Source of the DNA: CAZAGT01 sp964484515
GTDB lineage: Bacteria > Desulfobacterota > DSM-4660 > Desulfatiglandales > HGW-15
NCBI GenBank assembly: GCA_964484515.1
Contig: CAZAGT010000157.1
Span: 1-11,423, forward strand
DNA length: 11,423 nucleotides
Direction: 5' to 3'
The position numbers were made by a program, and so were the translations under genes. Shown in pieces: positions 7,767 to 11,423 of the stretch. Positions within the stretch are counted from its first letter, which is position 1. Every line of letters begins with the position of its first letter. A model generated the notes under the pieces. That model saw nothing but the letters and a program-made list of their open reading frames with translations, was not told where the DNA came from and did not search any database.

Positions 7767-8537
7767 ATGAGTATACTGGACCAATTTAGGGTTGATGGGA
7801 AGACGGCCCTGGTGACCGGCTCGAGACGGGGGATAGGGATGGCCATGGCGTTGGCCCTGGCCGAAGCGGGCGCTGACATCATTGGCGTCAGTGCGAACAT
7901 GGAAAAGACCGGCAGCAAACTCGAGCAGGAGGTGACCGCTCTGGGCAGGAAGTTCAAGGGGTATGCCTGTGATTTCGCCGACCGAAAGGCCCTTTACGCC
8001 TTTGTCGATCAGGTCAAAAAGGATTTTCCCGTGATTGATATCCTGGTGAACAATGCGGGTACCATCCTGCGCAAGCCGGCTGTCGAACACCCTGACGAAT
8101 ACTGGGATACGGTCATGGAGGTCAACCTGAGCTCTCAATTTGTCCTGAGCCGTGAAATTGGCAAGGATATGGTCGCACGGGGCTCCGGGAAGGTCATTTT
8201 CACGGCCTCGCTCTTGACCTTCCAGGGTGGTATCAATGTCCCCGGTTATGCGGCCAGCAAGGCGGGGATCGGTCAATTGACCATGGCCCTGGCCAATGAA
8301 TGGGCCGGAAGAGGGGTCAACGTAAACGCCATTGCCCCCGGCTACATCGTCACGGACAATACCGAGGCGCTCCGGAACGACCGGGAGCGCTATGAACAGA
8401 TTTTAGGCCGGATCCCCGCTGGACGGTGGGGAGAGCCCGAAGACTTCAAGGGGGCCGTCCTGTTTCTGGCGTCGCCGGCCTCCCAGTATGTCCACGGTAG
8501 CATCATTCTGGTTGACGGCGGTTGGATGGGCCGCTAA
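7767..8537 (+). CDS. kduD: KduD-like short-chain dehydrogenase/reductase
   Basis: The 256-residue protein is a classical short-chain dehydrogenase: TGSRRGIG (17-24) binds the cofactor, NNAG is at 95-98, and the catalytic set is N120, S148, Y161 and K165. Extended segments such as TFQGGI.VPGYAASK, NEWAGRGVNVNAIAPGY, RIPAGRWG and the terminal VDGGWMGR closely resemble KduD, 2-dehydro-3-deoxy-D-gluconate 5-dehydrogenase of pectin and uronate breakdown. Similar gluconate 5-dehydrogenases share part of this pattern, so the substrate is probable rather than certain. AGAGGAG lies five bases before the ATG. No kduI or pectinase gene is near. The stop codon lies inside a perfect hairpin (8529-8547). 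Confidence 0.85.
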   Translation: MSILDQFRVDGKTALVTGSRRGIGMAMALALAEAGADIIGVSANMEKTGSKLEQEVTALGRKFKGYACDFADRKALYAFVDQVKKDFPVIDILVNNAGTILRKPAVEHPDEYWDTVMEVNLSSQFVLSREIGKDMVARGSGKVIFTASLLTFQGGINVPGYAASKAGIGQLTMALANEWAGRGVNVNAIAPGYIVTDNTEALRNDRERYEQILGRIPAGRWGEPEDFKGAVLFLASPASQYVHGSIILVDGGWMGR

Positions 8538-8568
8538 CGTAGCGGCCGCAGTGCATCCTTGCGGGATG
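8529..8568 (+). terminator. Two tandem hairpins at the end of the KduD-like gene
   Basis: GGCCGCTA (8529-8536) and TAGCGGCC (8540-8547) form a perfect 8-bp stem with a 3-base loop that includes the TAA stop codon. A second small stem follows: CATCC (8554-8558) with GGATG (8564-8568). Neither is followed by a T-run, so a transcript-end or message-stabilising role is plausible but not proved. Confidence 0.4.
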
Positions 8569-8580
8569 ACTACTCTTGCT

Positions 8581-8731
8581 GAGGCTGTCGGAAAACGCCG
8601 ATCTGCTGCGTTACCCTCATCCCTCGTCACTGCGGCGTACTTCTATGTACGCCTCATTCCTCGGGATTTCGGAAGCCTTGCATCTGGACATTTTCCATCA
8701 GCCTCAGAGAAATAGGTTTTTCGACAGCTTC
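8581..8731. repeat. MITE-like palindromic intergenic repeat, about 151 bp
   Basis: The ends GAGGCTGTCGGAAAAC (8581-8596) and GTTTTTCGACAGCTTC (8716-8731) are inverted repeats matching at 14 of 16 positions. The centre is the hairpin GGCGTAC-TTCTAT-GTACGCC (8634-8653), with near-direct copies CCTCATCCCTCG and CCTCATTCCTCG on either side. GCT flanks both ends and might be a 3-base target duplication. I recall abundant repeats of this form in Desulfobacterota genomes. It carries no transposase. An open frame that crosses it joins the stress protein frame, giving a spurious N-terminal extension. Confidence 0.7.
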
Positions 8732-8785
8732 GCTAGGAACAGACCCCGAACAAGACCGACGGGGATTGGCAAAGGAGATGACGGA

Positions 8786-9232
8786 ATGGAGATGAAAAGG
8801 ATCCTCTGGCCGACTGATTTCTCGGAAAACGCGGCGCAGGCGTTGCCTACGGTGCAGTCCCTGTCGGAGAAATACCAGACCGAGGTTCATGTTCTATACG
8901 TGATTCCGGAGTTGGCTCAACACGAGGGCTGGTATGGCGAATTCGACCGCGCTCACGCGGAAAAGATCCATGAATGGGAACGGAAGACGGCCGAGAAACG
9001 TCTCGACGAGATCTGCGAAGGTTACCTGGAGGGATGTCCACTCTATATCAAGCACATCGCCATCGGCGATCCGGCCCAGGAGATCTTGAAGCTCGTTGAA
9101 AAGGAGAAAGTAGACGTCGTGGTGATGGCTACGCACGGGCAAAAGGCCCAATTCCAATTTGGCGGTGTCGCTGAAAAGGTGGTCAAGAACTCGCCTGTTG
9201 CGGTGATCACGATACCTGTGAAATCAGAGTAA
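8786..9232 (+). CDS. Universal stress protein (UspA family)
   Basis: From the ATG at 8786 the product has 148 residues, the normal size of a single Usp domain. It begins MEMKRILWPTDFSENA, typical of the family. The open frame extends 70 codons further upstream, but that part is translated repeat DNA, and AAAGGAG at 8771-8777 lies eight bases before 8786, so I choose this start. The nucleotide-loop region reads ATHG (115-118), seven residues, then GG (126-127) and VAEKVV. ATP-binding members usually have G-x2-G-x9-G-(S/T), so the loop is two residues short and lacks both the first Gly and the Ser/Thr. This protein may bind nucleotide poorly. Usp proteins help survival under stress or starvation. 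It stands alone, converging on the Rrf2 gene. Confidence 0.87.
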   Translation: MEMKRILWPTDFSENAAQALPTVQSLSEKYQTEVHVLYVIPELAQHEGWYGEFDRAHAEKIHEWERKTAEKRLDEICEGYLEGCPLYIKHIAIGDPAQEILKLVEKEKVDVVVMATHGQKAQFQFGGVAEKVVKNSPVAVITIPVKSE

Positions 9233-9272
9233 AGGGACCGGGTGGCCGTTGATGCGACTTCTGCTGCCGGCG

Positions 9273-9301
9273 TTGGACCATCACCCGTTGCGGCGGTCCA
9301 A
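9273..9301. terminator. Inverted repeat between convergent genes, possible terminator
   Basis: TTGGACC (9273-9279) and GGTCCAA (9295-9301) form a perfect 7-bp stem; inside the 15-base loop CCG and CGG can pair as well. It lies 40 bases after the stress protein stop and 39 bases beyond the Rrf2 gene end, where a bidirectional terminator is expected. No T-run follows on either strand. Confidence 0.35.
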
Positions 9302-9339
9302 GCCGTGAGTATGGGGAAGGCAATAGGGAAAAGGCGGGC

Positions 9340-9771
9340 TCAGGTCGAGTTGGGGCTGCGTGTTGTTCCGGTCTTGGTCAGCAAATCCGTCAATGTGATG
9401 CCGTCCAGTCTTTCAAACATGGCATCTGTAGTCTCTTTCCAAAGCTCGCGCGTCGGGCAATCTTGAGAGCGAACGCAGACATCTGGATCGGTCACGCACC
9501 CGATCAGTGCCCTTCCGTCTTCGAGCAGCTCCACGATTTCTCCCATGGTGATTTCCTGCGGAGGTCTTGCGAGCCGATAGCCGCCCCTGGCACCGCGAAT
9601 TGCCGTGATGTATTGGGCTCTTTTCAGGGGAATGACGATTTGTTCGAGGTACTTCAGTGAAATCTGTTGGTGCTGGGCGATGTCCCGCAGTTGGACGAAT
9701 CCATCTCCATAGCGTCGTGCCAGTTCGAGCATGAATCTGGTGCCGTAGCGGGTTCTGGTCGATATTTTCAC
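9340..9771 (-). CDS. Rrf2/IscR-family transcriptional regulator with cluster-type cysteines
   Basis: The 143-residue protein starts MKISTRTRYG and has the Rrf2 winged helix with recognition region ISLKYLEQI (38-46) and the wing RGARGGYRLARPP (59-71). Three cysteines, C92, C99 and C105, match the cluster-binding cysteines of IscR (C-x5-C-x5-C there, C-x6-C-x5-C here), so it probably senses iron-sulfur status. The His that supplies IscR's fourth ligand (CLTH) is not conserved: the local sequence is CPTR. The start is GTG with AAAGGGG about ten bases upstream. It is divergent from the scaffold gene across a 454-bp gap, so control of the iscU-like operon and of itself is a reasonable inference. 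Alternatives within Rrf2, such as a CymR or NsrR-like role, cannot be ruled out. Confidence 0.85.
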   Translation of the reverse strand: MKISTRTRYGTRFMLELARRYGDGFVQLRDIAQHQQISLKYLEQIVIPLKRAQYITAIRGARGGYRLARPPQEITMGEIVELLEDGRALIGCVTDPDVCVRSQDCPTRELWKETTDAMFERLDGITLTDLLTKTGTTRSPNST

Positions 9772-9974
9772 TCCGATTCGACCCCTTTCCTCGAATCCAG
9801 TATCCCCGGTACGGATGTCTCGAAGACATGCAAGCTCATACGCCGAATAATGATAAAAGCCCCGTCAACGGCCCACGGTGCCTTTGGTGGAGGAGGACTT
9901 CGCCACGGTCCTTTAGCCGCAAAGACATCGCAAAGTCAGCTTTGAAGCACGATTATGGATGCCTGTTTCTCACA

Positions 9975-10004
9975 TTGACCCAATCCCTATCAAACGGATA
10001 TAAA
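9975..10004 (+). promoter_or_regulatory. Candidate promoter for the iscU-like operon
   Basis: TTGACC (9975-9980) and TATAAA (9999-10004) are 18 bases apart. A start near 10011 would give a leader of about 215 bases that contains both GC-rich palindromes. TTGA and TCAA (9975-9993) also form a loose inverted repeat across the -35 region. A closer promoter in the AT-rich stretch before the gene was not clear. Confidence 0.4.
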
Positions 10005-10029
10005 ATACCCCAAACACATGTATTGTCAA
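10001..10029 (-). promoter_or_regulatory. Candidate promoter for the Rrf2 regulator gene
   Basis: On the minus strand a consensus TTGACA (10029-10024) is followed after 16-17 bases by an AT-rich -10 (TATTTT or ATTTTA, 10007-10001). It overlaps the -10 box of the rightward candidate promoter, so polymerase or regulator binding at one could block the other. The leader to the GTG start would be about 220 bases. Confidence 0.35.
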
Positions 10030-10057
10030 GCATTCCCTTTGGGATCGGGAGCTTGTC

Positions 10058-10073
10058 GCCGGCCGCGGCCGGC
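10058..10073. other. Perfect 16-base GC palindrome in the leader of the Fe-S operon
   Basis: GCCGGCCGCGGCCGGC is fully self-complementary. In RNA it would form a 6-bp GC stem with a 4-base loop; CTCGTTTCTTA follows, which is only partly T-rich. It could be an attenuator in the rightward leader, a terminator for upstream read-through, or a protein-binding site. Confidence 0.4.
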
Positions 10074-10225
10074 TCGTTTCTTAGAGATTTGACGTTTGCG
10101 TGAGTCGATCTCCCGTGTGAAACCTTCCAGATCACCGGGCCCGGTTCTAGTTATCTTTATCCTATGGCTTTACTAGGGAAAAGTAATGATTAAGTTAGTA
10201 GAGATATAAAAAGGAGGTAATTCAT

Positions 10226-10762
10226 ATGTATTCTAAGACGGTTATGGATCATTTCAGGAAGCCGCGCAATGTGGGGGTGATAGAGGACGCCGACGGGATC
10301 GGAGAAATCGGAAATCCCATTTGCGGCGATATGATGACAATTTATTTGCGGGTAAAGGATGACCAGATCGATGACATCAAGTTCCAGACCTTTGGCTGCG
10401 GGGCGGCCATTGCGGTATCGAGCATGCTGACGGAGATCGCGAAGGGAAAAAGTATCACGCAGGCGAAGGCGATCACCAACAAGGATGTGGCCGAGGCCCT
10501 TGATGGATTGCCCAAGAACAAGCTTCACTGCTCCAATTTGGGGGCGGACGCCCTTCATGCGGCCATCAAGGACTACGAAGACCGCAAGGCGGGCAAAGCA
10601 CCAGGTGAGTTGAAACGCAAAGAGTCGCATGAACATCATCATGAGGACGAAAAGTGCTACTGCCCTTACTGTGATGAAGAGATCCCGGAAGGGGAGACGG
10701 TGTGTAAGGGCTGCGCCTTAAGCGTTGATGACCCGAAGAAAGCGCAAACGGGGGAAGGTTAG
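10226..10762 (+). CDS. iscU: IscU/NifU-type Fe-S scaffold with C-terminal zinc ribbon
   Basis: Residues 1-120 are an IscU/NifU N-terminal scaffold domain on which iron-sulfur clusters are built. The cluster ligands are all present: C33 and D35 in ICGD, C58 in GCGA, and H101-C102 in LHCS. The chaperone-binding LPPVK motif of E. coli IscU reads LPKNK (95-99), so delivery by HscA may not apply. After a charged linker and HEHHHED (135-141), residues 146-163 carry CPYC and CKGC, a C-x2-C, C-x2-C zinc ribbon absent from ordinary IscU (about 128 residues); an extra C144 precedes it. NifU proteins instead carry a ferredoxin and an Nfu domain, so this architecture is different. AAGGAGG lies eight bases before the ATG. 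The desulfurase homologue starts three bases after the stop, which implies one operon. Confidence 0.9.
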   Translation: MYSKTVMDHFRKPRNVGVIEDADGIGEIGNPICGDMMTIYLRVKDDQIDDIKFQTFGCGAAIAVSSMLTEIAKGKSITQAKAITNKDVAEALDGLPKNKLHCSNLGADALHAAIKDYEDRKAGKAPGELKRKESHEHHHEDEKCYCPYCDEEIPEGETVCKGCALSVDDPKKAQTGEG

Positions 10763-10765
10763 ATC

Positions 10766-11423
10766 ATGGGTATCATCAATCTAGATCACATCTCCGCCAA
10801 TTCGCTGCTGCCCGAGGTACAGGAGGCCATGATCGCGGCCATCAAATCCCATTATGGCAATCCATCGAGCCAGCACAGGTTGGGAGAAAAGGCCGCAGAG
10901 GCCTTGGAGAGGGCCCGTGAGTCGGTCGCCGCTCTGATCAACTGTGCCGCTGCCAAGGAGGTGGTGTTCACCTCAAGCGGGACGGAATCCATCAATCATG
11001 CCATCAAGGGGGTCGCCTTTGCGCATGCAGATAAGGGCAAGCACCTTGTGACGTCGAACATCGAGCATAAGTCCGTGATCCGGAGCATGCGACAGCTCAA
11101 GATGATGGACTACCAAATCACCTCGGTGCCCGTCGACGAATACGGCCGTGTCGATCCCGGCCTGGTGGCGAAGGCGATTCGAGACGATACGATCCTGGTT
11201 TCCATCATGCACAGCAACAACGAGGTTGGCACGATCCAGCCGATCGAGGAGATTGCCCAGGTTACGAAGGAGAAGAAGGTCCTGTTCCATGTGGACGCCG
11301 TGGACTCCGTCGGCATCGTCCCGATCGACGTGCAGAAGCTCGGCGCGGATCTGCTCAGCTTCGCCTCAAACCCCTTTTATGGTCCGACGGGTATAGGGGG
11401 GCTTTATATCCGCCGGGGGGTCA
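10766..11423 (+). CDS. IscS/NifS-family protein lacking the PLP lysine (partial)
   Basis: The window cuts this gene after 219 codons; the C-terminal part with the mobile cysteine loop is not visible. The fold is that of a class V aminotransferase/cysteine desulfurase: YGNPSSQH (30-37), FTSSGTES (68-75), IEHKSV with the ring-stacking His H101, HSNNEVGTIQP (149-159) and HVDAV with D177. At the PLP site, however, the family's S-x-H-K-x-Y-G-P reads ASNPFYGP (200-207), so the Schiff-base lysine is P203. The Q that contacts PLP in the DA.Q motif is D180, and the phosphate-binding Ser and His are A200 and N202. The usual N-terminal ATT is also altered (SANS). The reading frame is intact and otherwise well conserved. 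Classical desulfurase activity is therefore unlikely; a partner or structural role with the scaffold is inferred. ATG at 10766, with GGGGGAAGG upstream inside the scaffold gene end. Confidence 0.85.
   Translation, partial: MGIINLDHISANSLLPEVQEAMIAAIKSHYGNPSSQHRLGEKAAEALERARESVAALINCAAAKEVVFTSSGTESINHAIKGVAFAHADKGKHLVTSNIEHKSVIRSMRQLKMMDYQITSVPVDEYGRVDPGLVAKAIRDDTILVSIMHSNNEVGTIQPIEEIAQVTKEKKVLFHVDAVDSVGIVPIDVQKLGADLLSFASNPFYGPTGIGGLYIRRGV

Larger units (their letters stand above)
9772..10225. other. 454-bp intergenic regulatory region upstream of the Fe-S genes
   Basis: No credible gene is seen. The region holds overlapping divergent promoter candidates (9975-10029), a 16-base GC palindrome (10058-10073) and a second perfect palindrome ACCGGGCCCGGT (10134-10145). 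There is also a near direct repeat, CCACGGTgCCTTT at 9873-9885 and CCACGGTCCTTT at 9903-9914, spaced 30 bases apart. The final 60 bases are AT-rich and end in AAGGAGG (10211-10217) before the scaffold ATG. The length is unusual for this tightly packed window. Confidence 0.6.

Noticed and set aside
8576..8785. Upstream extension of the stress protein (70 residues)
   Set aside because: It is translated repeat sequence; family length and the AAAGGAG site support the ATG at 8786.
9855..9875. AAAAGCCCCGTC at 9855-9866 is identical to 344-355, with a small CCGT/ACGG hairpin, a possible leader terminator for the Rrf2 gene
   Set aside because: The stem is only four base pairs here and the 12-base match could be chance; too weak to list as a terminator.
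10001..10030. Possible IscR type 2-like site (minus strand GTTTGGGGTATTTTA)
   Set aside because: Only one half resembles the E. coli consensus and the other half does not match, so calling an IscR operator would be over-reading.
9667..10103. Rightward open frames at 9667-9945 and 9828-10103 in and near the regulatory gap
   Set aside because: The first overlaps the Rrf2 gene antisense; both lack a ribosome site and recognisable domains, and they cross promoter-like and palindromic DNA.
1..11423. CRISPR array, tRNA or rRNA gene, prophage or IS transposase
   Set aside because: I found no regularly spaced identical repeats, no tRNA-like or rRNA segments, and no transposase, integrase or phage protein among the frames.

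Overview
The window looks like chromosomal DNA from an anaerobic, GC-moderate bacterium, most likely of the Desulfobacterota (former Deltaproteobacteria) or a neighbouring lineage. This rests on gene content and on the style of the intergenic repeats (a ~150 bp element with GAGGCTGTCG-type ends and CGAA-rich degenerate repeats), not on any marker gene, so it is an inference. Coding density is high. The genes are a mix of housekeeping and accessory functions rather than one large operon.

Layout. Positions 1-369 hold only intergenic repeats and a likely terminator. A leftward gene (370-2001) encodes a tandem-domain SagB/ThcOx-type nitroreductase-fold oxidoreductase. A divergent promoter region (2002-2273) separates it from a rightward pair: myo-inositol-1-phosphate synthase (2274-3596) and PanB, the first committed enzyme of pantothenate synthesis (3680-4531). 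The membrane protease HtpX (4580-5506) runs leftward with a well-formed promoter. Next come a GT9 (heptosyltransferase-like) glycosyltransferase (5601-6560), a zinc-dependent medium-chain dehydrogenase (6630-7652) and a KduD-like short-chain dehydrogenase (7767-8537). The last two suggest sugar or sugar-acid oxidation. A palindromic MITE-like repeat (8581-8731) lies between the KduD-like gene and a universal stress protein gene (start placed at 8786).

The right end is an iron-sulfur cluster locus. A leftward Rrf2/IscR-type regulator with three cysteines (9340-9771) is separated by a 454 bp regulatory gap from rightward genes for an IscU/NifU-type scaffold (10226-10762) and an IscS/NifS homologue (10766 to the window end, truncated by the window). 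The scaffold keeps its three cluster cysteines and Asp but carries an extra C-terminal His-rich linker and zinc ribbon, and its chaperone-binding LPPVK motif is changed to LPKNK.

The most notable observation is in the cysteine desulfurase homologue. The PLP-binding lysine is replaced by proline, and the neighbouring cofactor-contacting residues (Gln, Ser, His in E. coli IscS) are changed as well. This protein should not be able to form the usual internal aldimine, so it is probably not a conventional cysteine desulfurase, despite its operonic position directly behind the scaffold gene. This resembles what is known for Archaeoglobus fulgidus IscS and suggests a sulfide-fed or otherwise non-canonical cluster assembly system.
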